Source of the DNA: Zanthoxylum bungeanum
Lineage: Eukaryota; Streptophyta; Magnoliopsida; Sapindales; Rutaceae
DNA length: 64,000 nt
Direction: 5' to 3'
Assembly (NCBI GenBank): GCA_019454045.1
Contig: SKCR01036769.1
Coordinates: forward strand, 124,001-188,000
A program made the position numbers and the translations under genes. This document shows, in pieces, positions 1 through 11,680 of this stretch; position 1 is the first letter of the stretch; each line of letters starts with the position of its first letter. Below the pieces are notes generated by a model, which searched no databases, was not told the origin of the DNA, and worked only from the letters and a program-made list of their open reading frames with translations.

Positions 1-159
1 TAGTGTTACGTGGCATATACCATTTGTTTTAATGCATGGGAAGATTGTTAGGGTTTATGTAATAGAGTTTCATGTATTAAGTCAATGGAATAAAATGTGT
101 ATTATTTTTTCATTATTCAATTTGTTTATGTGAATTATTCGTATATTATAAATTATCTA
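1..159. other. Unassigned AT-rich flank of element F
   Basis: AT-rich sequence before the first recognisable LTR boundary. I see no gene or repeat in it. Bases 155-159 (ATCTA) would be one copy of the target duplication of element F. Its partner cannot be checked because the other end of F is truncated. Confidence 0.5.
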
Positions 160-2441
160 TGTTGGTTTCTATTAAGGTCCCAAGATCAATAATAAGTATG
201 AAATATGTGCAAATACAAATCGAAGAAGTTGCGGAATACTCACATCGATCGGTTGAGCGACGCGGAGGCAACAAAATCTGATTTTGGCCACTGGTACATG
301 CGGCAGTGAGCTGCTCACTGGTTCCACCATTTGCGCCCATTTGGATCATCTTCGTCAAGCTCCGAGCTTCGTCAAACGATTCCCGGCTCATGGGTATACT
401 TCCCTATCACCTTCGCATGTCTCGTAAGTGTGCTAGCACTCAAGAAATTTGCCACAAATTTCCAACTCTTGCTTCCCACTGCTCACGGTTTCAAGAAACC
501 AGAAAACATAAAGTTTTAGCCCCTTTGGGCGTGAAGAGAAGAGATGAGAGAAAGAGAGAAAAATTGTGTGATGTGTTCCAAATTTGTGTATCTTATACAC
601 AAAAGTGAATTTCAAATTCATTTAATGTGAATTTGGCTTTCAAAAAGTCAAGCATTTAATGCTCCATCCACTCACATCACTCAATCCATCAAGTTGTCAA
701 GTCACATCACTCAAAGTGACTAATGATTTGACGCTTGATGCGACTATGGATTTGACGCTTGATTTGACTTGCGTGCCGCACTCGAATTCGAAATGCGAAT
801 GCGCTCGCAAATAATCCCGGGATCGGGTTCGCTAATTCCAAATTAACGAATTTTACGTTGCGTCGTAATTAAATGATTACGCCTAGCAAAATCACTATTC
901 ACGTCGCTAACGAATTAATTCTAAATTAATTCATTCGCCCGAATTAAAATCTAATTTTAATTCCACGTCGAAATCCAATTTTAATATATGGAATATATTA
1001 ATTTGTCGATTAATTCCAAATTAATTGTTATCTCTCTTCAATTGATATTTTATCCCAGATAAAATATCTCCGTAATTAATTCCAGATTAATTTTCTCTCT
1101 CTTCAAATTAATCCCAGATTAATATAGAGTGCGAGTCATACGTCATCGGTGAATCTTTGGGAAGTGACCCATGAGATCCCCGGATATGTTGGCAGTAAAT
1201 TCGGTCGTCGGACTATCCGAACACGTAAGTACCTCGTACTACGTTTTACCGATTTACAAGACAAGGTGGGCCTCTAGCAAAGCGCCATACCTACCCATTC
1301 TCCGAAAATATCCTTACAGGAATAAAGGATCTATATCAGGCGTAGTATACATTGTATTGCGTATTTATGTCCAGGATCGGATGATCACGTGCTATGCCTG
1401 GGGCTGGAATTGTGTCTGCCCCGTATGAAGCACATGTCGGATGTCTGGTAACTTGTCTCTATAATCGGATAAACATGACCTTGTCATTTTATCCCGATGA
1501 CTGCAGTACTTAAGAGTACTAGTACCGTATCTTACGTGACCATCATCTCCATATGACTGGAGTGACATTTCCGTCTTGACATCACACCAAACACACTACG
1601 ATTCTCAATTTACCCAGCATTGTATTGCGTATTTCTGTCCAGTATCGGATAATCACGTGCTATGCCTGGGGCTGGAATTGTGTCTGCCCCGTATGAAGCA
1701 CATGTCGGATGTCTGGTAACTAGTCCTATAATCGGATAAACATGACCTTGTCATTTTATCCCGATGACTGCAGTACTTAAGAGTACTAGTACCGTATCTT
1801 ACATGACCATCATCTCCATATGACTGGAGTGACATTTCCGTCTTGACATCACACCAAACACACTACGATTCTCAATTTACCCAGCATTGGCGTACACAGA
1901 ACCTGTTAAAGCCCTGGACGACCACAACCAAAGTATATTATTGTCGCAAGTATTAGTGGTGCAAGTCTCAGGTGAAGACCAAATACACCTACCCTGATTT
2001 CGGACTTCCATAGACACATAGTCATACTACCAATGGAATTTCGAGGGGGTCTATCCAAAGCGAAGCTGTTTCTCGTACCATCAGTAAAACACAACCTCCT
2101 ATTACACTTGGATGAGTATCTTATACCCAAATATATGAGAACTATGCCGTTGTGCCCTCACAACGCTCACAAGTGTAATACTAGTCTTTTACGTATTTAT
2201 CGATGTCCAATCTGGATAATACTCTGACTAGGGATATTTAATGATTTATCCTTCGTGGGCTGATACTGTCTCATATCATTCTCCGTCCAGGAACAAATCA
2301 TAGGGACCTCTCATCATTTATATATCTAGGTGATCTAATCACATATGATAAGAGTGCAATCTCTTTTGTCACATAGTTAATTTGTACAACAACACAATGA
2401 TCTGTACAAATAGTGACGCTATGGGTCATAATTGTCCAACA
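160..2441 (-). repeat. 3' LTR of copia element F (2.28 kb, minus strand)
   Basis: Read on the minus strand this begins TGTTGGACAATTATGACCC at 2441 and ends in AGAAACCAACA at 160. Both ends match the LTR ends of copia element E. It is followed on the interior side by the polypurine tract AAGTGGGAGAT (2452-2442), identical to that of E. The first 640 bases (160-796) recur as the partial 5' LTR at 13860-14496. It contains a 268-bp internal tandem duplication that the LTRs of E lack. Divergence from E is high, so F is an older member of the same family. Confidence 0.88.
1350..1885. repeat. 268-bp tandem duplication inside the F LTR
   Basis: The block beginning CATTGTATTGCGTATTT at 1350 recurs at 1618 with only a few substitutions. 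The joint is marked by TACCCAGCATTG, which also ends the second copy near 1886. In the E LTR the corresponding stretch is present once. This segment corresponds to the E region holding the TATA-like motif, but neither F copy keeps TATAAAA at that point. Confidence 0.85.
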
Positions 2442-2452
2442 ATCTCCCACTT
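2442..2452 (-). other. Polypurine tract of element F
   Basis: On the minus strand this reads AAGTGGGAGAT directly before the LTR start, as in element E at 60633-60643. It is the primer site for plus-strand DNA synthesis. Confidence 0.85.
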
Positions 2453-3666
2453 GGCCTATAGCCAGTCACTCGAGTGTCTTACACCTGAACTATGTACGGT
2501 TGGCTCAAACTGCTGAGAAATGCTTTCATCAGCGGATTTGCATGATTATCGTCTGATGCGATTTATTCGATCATCACATCGCCATGATGTATGATCTGAA
2601 CGAATCAGATGAATAGTCGAAGTATGTATTTGGATCGTTGATGAGACCATTAATTCTTTAGCCTGTGCTGACGCCTAGCTCAGCTGCTAACAGAATTATA
2701 TCTAATCTAATTAGATTTGTTTATTGACACAGAAGGCTTCTATTGCCGCCTCAGCTGCAGCAATTAACCCACATTTGTTGTTATTCGGTAACAATATCTT
2801 ACTTGGAAGATTTCCAGCTCATTGTTCCGTCATTCAAACTGTATAGTACCGTTTGTGACTTATAGTCGTTTAATCGGTTTAGGAAACTTGCTAGAGTGAT
2901 CCCAGTCACTTCAAGTTCTCCTTCTCCATGGATTAAGACAGCATCCTTAGATCTCTCATATACTAACGGATGTTCTTAACTTCAATCCAGTGACTATCAC
3001 TCGGATTGGCCTGTTTGTGAATCCATATGCTCAAAGCGTATGAGACACCAGGTCACGTAAAATTTTTCAATGTACGAGTTCTCGGAGAGTTTCATGAAAG
3101 CCAAGCTTTCACCGATTATATTATGGGAATATTATTTCCAAGAAATGACATATTATCATTATTTTATAGGACAACCACTTTCAGTGCGCTCTCACTAACC
3201 TTCTTATATACACAAGAATCATTTCGTTTTGAATTAAATCATAAACTATTATGATTACATCAAAACGATAATTCCAAGAACCTAATGCTTGCTCCAATCC
3301 AAATTGAAACGAATAACCTGCAAACCTTGTTTGCTAGTTTTGGTACGACAAAACCGTCAGGATGTTATAAACATCCTCCAAAAGGTTTCCTTTTCAAGAA
3401 AGCGATTTTCCCGTTAAGCTGTCATATTTCATAAATGAAACATACAGCGTTAGCAAGCATTATCCAAATGGATTTACCGTGGCAACATGTAAAAGGTTGA
3501 ATCGTAATAAACACAATGTTGATAACGATACCTTTCAGCTAAAAGCCTAGCTTTATACATTGGTATGTTGCCATCCATGTACGTCTTCCTTGAAGACTTA
3601 TAAAGTACCAATAGGCCAAATGCCTTGCGGTACATCAACTAGTATCCAAACTAAGTTGATATACAT
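2453..3666 (-). pseudogene. Decayed copia RNase H / RT end of element F
   Basis: On the minus strand the first part past the polypurine tract aligns by eye with the RNase H end of element E: the tail before the tract, the stretch ending in a tract like CTATAGGCCAAGTGGGAG, and a segment like that around 60230-60310 (GAGCTGGAAATCTTCC). No reading frame survives, because many substitutions and indels interrupt it. The copy would encode the 3' end of pol (RNase H and the end of reverse transcriptase). It is separated from the rest of F by solo LTR D1. Confidence 0.7.
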
Positions 3667-3671
3667 GGAAT
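3667..3671. repeat. Target site duplication of D1, left copy
   Basis: GGAAT directly before the LTR start, identical to 7032-7036 directly after the LTR end. Confidence 0.9.
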
Positions 3672-5586
3672 TGTAGGCACTGTATTTTTGCATATAAATC
3701 CCGATGATGAGTCTCATTTGGAGGCACTACCTTTTAAGTCGCGGAAGCCGCGGGAAACGGACGTCGGAAGGGAAAAGATGGAAATCAGTACTTTGTCGAA
3801 TTTGACTGGCTTGTTTAGCTTCGGGCTCGCTGGTGGACCTCCGTTTTAAAGCACATTTAGCCTAAAAAAATCTGTAAACCACTTAACCTCGGCCTAAAAA
3901 ATCCGCAAACCCATTGGCCTTGACCTAAAACCCCCGCAAGCCCACACACCTAGCCCAAACAAACCAAACCCACCAAGCCAAGCCCACTCACGCCCAAGGG
4001 AAGCCCACACGCCCAAGGCCCTCAAAATACAACCCAAATTAAATAAAATAATTAATTAAATATATATTTAACATATGTGTAATTAAATAAAACAAATAAA
4101 ATCTAAATAATCACCTACCAAAATAATAAAATACTTACACAAATTAAAGAAATTGCATGCCTAATAAAGATAAATCAAATATATTATATACCTAACTTAA
4201 CAAACATCATGCCTAATTAAAATCAATCATAACAAATTAAATATATTGTATTCTTAATCTAACCAATCTTGTCTCCCAATCAATCTTAGGATTTCCTTGT
4301 TTGACACTAAATCATATCCTAATTAAATGCACCAAATCTCTTCCTTGTCAAGCAAGGATAAACCATAGCTCTTGTTTATATAAACAACACAAATTGCAAC
4401 CCTATTGCTCTCCCAACTACAAGACATCACGACCAAATATAAAAAAAAAAAGAGCAAACACAAAACCCCAAAACTCCCTCTCACTCACGCATACTTCATC
4501 CCCCAAGCAACACAAGCCATCTTCTTCACTCACAAACCTGAAGCCGTAACACATAAGCCCTTCTCTGACCAACACGTTAACACCCACTAAACTTTCTCCT
4601 TCACGCACAACACTGCACCAAAAGCACTCACGTAGCACACTCCTCACCCACATACTTGACATATACACGCACACATAACCCACTAATCTTCACGCCACAA
4701 ATCAACTTCCCCACTCACAGCCTGCCACAAACCCTTCACGTTAATTCCCCTTTACCTTAATGCCAAAAACTGCCCTTAATCAACCCACTCACTGCCATAA
4801 ACCCTTCATGCCAATTGCCTCTTCACCTCAATGTCAGTTCAGCCGCACATTAACCCTCTCTATACGCCCAGATCAGTCCCTTAAAAACTACACCCCTTGC
4901 ACACACAAAAACTGCCCAGTTTGCCGCATCTTAGACCCTTAAAAATGCCCCCCAAACAGTCCCCGAAACTCCCCAAAATAGTAGCTTTACACACCCAAAA
5001 CAGTAGCCTAAAACACCCAAAATAATAGCCTAAAACACCAAAAACAGTGACCAAAAGACAGCAGCAAAACGGCAGAAAAACAGCAGCAAAATAGAGTCAA
5101 AACAGTAGCTTGAGCAGCGAACCAGCGAGGTAAAACGCAAACCAGTGAACCAGAAAAGTTTATGAGCTTTAACCCTTCCGATCTCCGTGAAACGCAAGTC
5201 CGAAAGTCGACAAAAAAGGTTAGACCTGAGGGTATTTTTCACATCCATTTTCAGTTGTATTTTTACTATTTATTGAGTTTCGTTTGCATGATTATTATGG
5301 AGTGATGCATGTTGTGGCCTTTGAATAGATAAAAAATGCATGTATTGTAAAATGATGTATGTTGTGGCCCTTGAATAAAATAAAAAGTGTGTCGCCTCTT
5401 GTGGAATATATGATGGAAACCCGCACATAAATTTCATAGCCAATTCCGAATGGACGGTAGTATGATCTGTACTCGGGATACAACTCCACGTACCACTTGA
5501 GTAAACGGTGCATATTTCATTTTATGTTGTTTTGATTTGTTCATTATTCGCTACTTGATTTCCGCATGTTATTTGTTTATGTAATG

Positions 5587-6200
5587 ATGTGATCGAGCGC
5601 ATGGGCTTAGTAAGTTGGATAAAGGTCACCTATTTTGAGGGGTTAAAATCCTTTACCACGATGCTTTGCCGCGCCGGTTGATGTATATTCGGTTGAATGT
5701 AAGATGTGTTCAATCGGGTATACGATGTCCGATATTATTTATGTTATTTTTATATGTATGATGTGATCGAGCGCATGGGCTTAGTAAGTTGGATTAAAGG
5801 TCCCCTATTTTGAGGGGTTAAAATCCTTTACCACGATGTTTTACCGCGCCGGTTGATTTATATTCGGTTGAATGTAAGATGTGTTCAATCGGGTATACGA
5901 AGTCCGATATTATTTATGTTATTTTTATATGCATGATGTGATCGAGCGCATGGGCTTAGTAAGTTGGATTAAAGGTCCCCTATTTTGAGGGGTTAAAACC
6001 ATTTACCACGATGTTTCACCGCGCCGATTGATGTATATTCGGTTGAATGTAAGATGTGTTCAATCGGGTATACGAAGTCCGATATCATTGTCTTTAATTT
6101 TTATATATGTATTGTGTTGATTGCGCATGGGCTTAGTAAGTGCGATTAAAGGTCCTCTATTTTGAGAGGTTAAAATCCTTTACCACGATGCTTTGCCGCG
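5587..6200. repeat. Tandem array, ~175-bp unit, within D1
   Basis: The marker GCGCATGGGCTTAGTAAG occurs at about 5597, 5771, 5946 and 6123, giving a period of 174-177 bp. Each unit also carries ACCACGATG and a GTTCAATCGGGTATACGA segment. There are three full copies and one partial copy. The array is not seen at the matching place in the D2 LTR (about 48300-48540). Confidence 0.88.
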
Positions 6201-6294
6201 CTTTTAGCTCGTTATTATTTATTAGATGTCATTTATTCACCCGTTCATATATGTGTCATGTTTACTGCATTTTGGAGGTCGTTGCTGTAACCCC

Positions 6295-6430
6295 ATTCGA
6301 ACGCGTTTCAGAACGCCACACGAACGCATGTTTTCTATCTGGTCCCGTTCGAATGCGTTATCAAACGCTATACGAACGCGAACCTTCTGTTTACCATTCG
6401 AACGCGTATACGAACGCCGCACGAACGCCC
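6295..6430. repeat. Cluster of CGAACGC-type short repeats
   Basis: CGAACGC or close variants (TCGAACGCGT, ACGAACGCC, TCGAATGCG) occur about ten times in 135 bp, in a D1 segment absent from D2. The function is unknown. The spacing is irregular, so this is a cluster rather than a strict tandem array. Confidence 0.7.
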
Positions 6431-7031
6431 ACAGTAAACAGGTCCTCCTGCATCACATCACGACATGTCTATCTTAGCATATAGTTATCTCTTTTTACCT
6501 TATGCATTTGTATTACCTCTTTAGTTATCTATTTCTATTATGCGCTTAAGTGTCTTTCCCTAATATGCATGCTTGTATGAATGCTATGTGTTTGCGCTTC
6601 TGTGCCTACCAATGTGAGATTGTATGTCTTCCGTATGTCAATATATCTTTATGCATGAATTCAGACATAGATTATATACAAATAGGTTGTATGCAAACAT
6701 GAAAAATGTGTTATATGTAAACTTAGATATGAGCTTTGTACCTATGCATGCGAACTTATGAGTAAATTATCCTTGGAAATATGTTGCTTAGGCTTGGTAA
6801 GATTATTGCACAAATCATTTTATTACAAGTGCCATAAGTAAGGGACCATTCCGAACCCAACGGTTTGAGGTCTTCCCTTGCGAGGGGTGAGTGCGGCCTT
6901 AAATCTTTGTCCCGGTTTACACCGGGTGGCGACTCCATTATTCTCCGGTTTAGTCCCCTGTGGGCTACTCCCTACTCTCAACCGGGCCACGAGCCCGGAA
7001 CAGCATGCGTTGCCCAGTTTGTGTTCCCACA

Positions 7032-7036
7032 GGAAT
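7032..7036. repeat. Target site duplication of D1, right copy
   Basis: GGAAT, the partner of 3667-3671. Confidence 0.9.
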
Positions 7037-8205
7037 CCATTTCGGATATCATGACACTTTTCCATGATAGGGAGTCGATACCTTGTATCACTTCCTCATA
7101 CGTAGTCAGTTGGTATACCTCAAAAGATTAACATCTTTATGAGGTGAGATCAGAAACCCATACCCCAGATTGTTTTCTGACTCTCTCCGACATACGTGGT
7201 TCTTGTGTATTCGAAGATTAATGTTATAGTTTCATCATTGATGAACTATTTATGTTCTATTAAGGATCGGTGCCTAGAACAGTATCACTCCGATTTTCAT
7301 CGAGTTTTACTATCCTCCCACTTACCACTGCATATCGATATTCCTCTTAGGAAAACCGCATGGTGAGCAACAATTACATTTTTCTCATGTGAGTTGTATA
7401 AGTATAATACTTATGGTATCCCTAGGCTAACCTACAATTGGCACTTATCCAATTTGGGTTTTATTTTGGTATCATCCAAACACATGCCTAGCATACCCAA
7501 ATATTCAGGAATGAGAAACCCAGTTTCTTTCCTGTTCATACCTAATATGAAATCTGTCAAACAGATTATTATGGAACCTTCAAACTGACGTGTTCCGGGA
7601 GGAGTCCTCATTTGAAAGAATACTTTACTCTTTCAAGTATATTAGAAACTTATTGCCTAAGTATTTTCCATTACGGTCTTACCGTGATGGTATAATACTA
7701 TAGCTGATCTGTTTGTCTATTTCGTGTCAAAACTGTAAAAGTTTCTGATTTGTGTTCTTCAAAAGAAACACATAACCATAACGCGATGCCACATCCGTAT
7801 AGGTCACGAAATATTCATATCCACCTCTAGCCTAGCTAGACATGGGCCCACTTGCTTCACTGTGAACTAGGGCTTACAGATCAGTGGCATTTGCACTTTT
7901 ACCAAGTAAATAGTGTTATAGGCACATTGCCCAATAAACTAGATTCGTAGACTTTATTTGAATATGATCAAATTAGTCCTAGTATCCACTCTTCAAAAGT
8001 GTGGATATACGATTCCTGTTTTATTGTGTCCCAGACAACAATGCCACAATATGTTTCTTTTGATCAAATCAGCTTGAGCTATTTGTTTGTCATTTTATAT
8101 GTTTGAGATATTATTTATATTCAAAATATAAATTCTGTCATTCACATCTAATGTGTTTATCTCAATATCATCTTTATATAATAAAACACTTTAGTGTTCT
8201 AGAAT
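7037..8205 (-). pseudogene. Decayed copia pol (integrase-RT linker) of element F
   Basis: On the minus strand, roughly 7590-7400 matches the region of element E that follows the integrase core: GGAAAGAAAC, TATTTGGGTATGCTAGGC and CCAAATTGGATAAGTGCCA correspond to 58620-58720 of E. The frame is broken repeatedly. The plus-strand open frame at 7394-7588 is only the shadow of this segment. The product would have been the integrase C-terminal part and the start of reverse transcriptase. Confidence 0.72.
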
Positions 8206-8210
8206 ATAAA
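8206..8210. repeat. Target site duplication of solo LTR G, left copy
   Basis: ATAAA directly before TGAAGGGG, identical to 10602-10606. Confidence 0.8.
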
Positions 8211-10601
8211 TGAAGGGGTTATTTAGGGGGTGAATCCGGTAACGCAGCGGAAGCGGTGAAAATCCGATTTTCAGATTTCAAAACTTTTTCTCAGATTAAT
8301 TAAATAAACATATTTATTTAATATTCCAATAATCAAATTATGAAAATAAATTCAATAAAACAATTTTAAGTGAATTTACCAAATTACCCTTGCTTTGTAT
8401 TTTTGTCCGTTTTAGTCCGAAATTGATCCAATCAATTTTGAATGATTCTAAATCATTTCTAAGATGAACTTATGATGTTCAAAACATCAAAACACCAAAG
8501 CAAGCAAAATCCCCAAATTTTAATTTCTTGGCCGAGAGCTTCAAATGGAGGGGCATTTGTGCCTTTTGTCATTTCATGCTTCAAAACTCATCCAAATGTA
8601 TTCCAATCAACATGAAACTTTATGTGCATAATATACACACCCAAATGCACAACATATCTCAAAAGCCCCAAATTTAGAATAGGTTATGAACCCTAATTTT
8701 TCAATTTCCACAAATTGGGCAAATTAGGCCATTTACATTAAATCAATTGTTTCAATCATCAATCTTTCATCTAATTCAAGTCTCAACAAATGAAACAACT
8801 CAAGATCAAATCTAGGTCATTTAAGAGTGGGTCAACAACTCTAGAATAGCAACATGGTTTCAAAAACCCTTAAAAGAATACTTATAACTACCATAGTTAC
8901 ATGCTTTCTTCATCACACATGCACAACACTTTCAAACAAATTTCCATCATCAAAAACACAAGAAATAAAGAAAAGAATAACTTAAGAAACTCACAAGAAG
9001 TAGCCTAGATCCTAAGGAACAAATTCCTTTCTAATAGTAAGTTTGAAAAACTTACAAAATCCAAGCTTTTCTTTAAGTTTATCTTTTTCTCCTTCACTGT
9101 TCTTTCTTTGTCTTTCTTCAATGGAGTTTTGTTTTTGGTAAAGTGTATTAGGTTAGTAAATTGAAATGAAATGAAAACAATTTATATTAGGGCATAACAT
9201 GCCTTGGCCGAAATTGGCTAGACCAAATGCAAAAACATAAATTTCAATTTCATTTCACTTTAACACTTTATCAACTTGCATAAATATCTAATAACACTTT
9301 AATGACATTTATTTAAAGTCAACAAAGGCAACTTAATCATTTAATCAAAATATCCTAATGTAAAATATTTATATTTTAATTAATTTAATCATTTAACAAT
9401 TAAATAATTAATTAATTAATCAAATACAATATATTAAATATATGTATAATATTTACATTAAATATTAAAAACATATATTCATTTAGGATAAAAGTCAAAT
9501 AACTCATTTTGACTATTAATTAATGTGTATTAAATTAATCAAGTATTAATGTAAACACAATAATTACGTAAATGACTATCGGGTCCCTTTTGCACGTATC
9601 TTGTGTTTAACCTTTAAACGACTTTATAAATAATCAATATTATTTATTTAATGTTGCTCTAGTGCTCTACGAGTATGTTTCATTATTGAGACTCTCTAGG
9701 TTCAGGTATATCCGTCACAAAATCTAATTTCGTGTCCATAATCTATCCACCCGTAGATTATGACGATCACGGATAATCTCGCTGAACCATACAGGTCGAG
9801 GTCATCGCAAATGTATAATTCCTCCGTCACAGGTATCCGGATAAATCCCAGAGATATAGATGTAAACATCAAATCTCTATCGGGATTATCCAGTCGATTA
9901 TTCCATCAGCAATCTCAAAAAGAATGTTTAGAACTAGCTTCTAAACTTACCACGGGCCCATGGTTTTATCTGATTGCTAATCATATGGACTACCTATGCT
10001 CTGGTACACAGAACTGACGGATCCTATCTTGATACACATAGGACACCATGAGGATCTATCTACACCCAACGAACAGGCGGAGGTCTGATCTAAATAGATC
10101 GGTGACGTGACTGCCGTCTAAGTGTAGAAGATGTCTCATGTGCCCACAATGGCATCTCAAGTCTAAGAATCACAAGTGCTACTCAACCCAAGAAGATTCT
10201 TATTGACGCTGGTGTACCATCCATTAAGAATCTTCGGTGAGTCGTTCAGTGTTTATCCGCTATAAACACCTACACGTCTATACTAGTCTCCAAGACTAAT
10301 GGTTCATTGAGAAACCATTGGAATCATATATTCCAGTATACGACATGTACCGGTCTCAACGGGTTTACTATACTGACCAAGTAGTGTAAACCTTGACCAG
10401 GAACTGTCTGAGAATGACAACGTCATGATACATCTCAATGTCCGTTGCGACGCTTTTGCAACTGTATCATGACTAATCATTCTAGGGTCATTACGTCTTT
10501 ACCATATAGAAATATAGATTATATTATAGAAACTGCATATATTATTCATAATAATAATGTTTTACAACCGGGAATTGGCGCTCTGAGCACCAACCCCAAC
10601 A
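8211..10601 (-). mobile_element. Solo LTR G, probably copia (2.39 kb)
   Basis: It starts TGAAGGGGTT and ends ACCAACCCCAACA on the plus strand, with a perfect 5-bp duplication ATAAA on both sides. No polypurine tract, primer site or pol sequence is attached. I place it on the minus strand because the minus-strand 3' half has a segment like the E LTR end (an AACTCCATTGA stretch near 9120 followed by purine-rich sequence). The family is not otherwise represented in the window. The 85-codon plus-strand open frame at 9760-10017 resembles nothing I know and lies in non-coding LTR sequence. Confidence 0.8.
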
Positions 10602-10606
10602 ATAAA
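10602..10606. repeat. Target site duplication of solo LTR G, right copy
   Basis: ATAAA, the partner of 8206-8210. Confidence 0.8.
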
Positions 10607-11680
10607 GGTTCACCCGCAGCGGGTCAAGCACTGATATAAAGATAATATATCTTGTTAAACTAGTTACATTATAACAGTTCCCTAATTTAAGTACACACTC
10701 GAGGGTAGTTCCTAAACTTAGGTATCTACGGTTAAAACAATGACTTTCGTCCGTTTCCGATCCGCAGATTAAATCTCAATTGAGGTCAGTATCCTGCTCA
10801 TAGCAGATTCTGAACATCAATATATATACGTACCACACTAAGTATTTAAAATCCATTTTAATACTAGTAGTGAACATAATGTGACAAACATATTTGAAGT
10901 TAGAGCCTTGCCTATCTTCAATTCCTTCATGTCTGCTTTGTCCAAACGGCAGTCACGCTTCCGCGATCCCGTTTGCCACATTTAGGCAGACATTTTGGGA
11001 TATGTCCTTTATCTTCCCAGAAGATTATAATGATTTTGCCTTTGCCCTTTTTCACATTCCAGAAGCCTTTGGCCTTCTAGAAAATCGAAGTAAGGTGCGC
11101 CTTGCGCTACTTGGCCTTATGGCAAACTTTGACTTTGTCTCCTTGAGAATAGTCATTAACTCTCCAATAGTTATTATTGCAATTTTAGTACTTCTAAAAT
11201 CTAATTATAGATTTATGAAGATCCTTCAATTTCTTTATCATACTTTAAGGATCTAATCCTTAGTTCTGATTCAGAATTAAGGAGTCTACTGCGGTAAGTA
11301 TAATGGATTAAGCACTTAAGTTATCATCACATGATCTTCCAAAGATTATACTCTACTGTTTGCTTAACTCCGGGCTTTAGGCCTAATATGGTATTTTATC
11401 AAATAAAGTAACTTATTATTTTCCAGGACCATCCTGAAATTTTATTCCCTATTTGAAAATTAAACCATTTAAATACATTTTCCCTAGGATTATGTTTTAA
11501 TGTCAATCTTTCAATTTTATCTTGATTCTAATAGTTCAACTATTTAATCAATGATTTAGGTACTATTTATTATAATGATTACAATAGTCCAACTATTTAA
11601 TCAACTATAATTTAATAGATTAACATCAATTATATTGATTACTATAATCCAATTATAAAATCAACTATAATGAATAGTTT
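10607..11680 (-). pseudogene. Decayed copia gag of element F
   Basis: On the minus strand near 10990-10925 the sequence reads AAATGTGGCAAACGGGATCG followed shortly by GCGTGACTGCCG. This matches the gag zinc-knuckle coding stretch of element E (57428-57470, residues C-L-N-C-G-K-R-G-H), with small indels. The remaining stretch toward 11680 is AT-rich and broken. No open gag frame survives. The plus-strand 120-codon frame at 10894-11256 is antisense to this region and is not a gene. The role would have been the capsid/nucleocapsid protein. Confidence 0.7.

Larger units (their letters stand above)
3672..7031 (+). mobile_element. Solo LTR D1 (gypsy family D, 3.36 kb)
   Basis: It begins TGTAGGCACTGTATTTTTGC and ends GTTCCCACA. 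The same start and end define the LTR of D2 at 46196-49023. It is flanked by a perfect 5-bp duplication GGAAT (3667-3671 and 7032-7036). No primer site, coding region or second LTR is attached, so it is the product of LTR-LTR recombination. It lies inside the pol remnant of F. Compared with D2 it carries an extra 175-bp tandem array. The central part (about 3850-5060) is strongly A/C-rich on the plus strand; short open frames there are composition artefacts. Confidence 0.92.

Noticed and set aside
146..608. Open frames on both strands (81-100 codons), repeated at 13849-14248
   Set aside because: Both sets lie in the two LTR copies of F and resemble no protein; duplication of the LTR explains their recurrence.
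4301..4942. Thr/His/Pro-rich frames
   Set aside because: They follow from the A/C-rich composition of solo LTR D1; similar frames occur in the A/C-rich part of the D2 LTR.
10894..11256. Plus-strand frame of 120 codons
   Set aside because: It is antisense to the decayed gag of F, where a zinc-knuckle stretch is visible on the minus strand.
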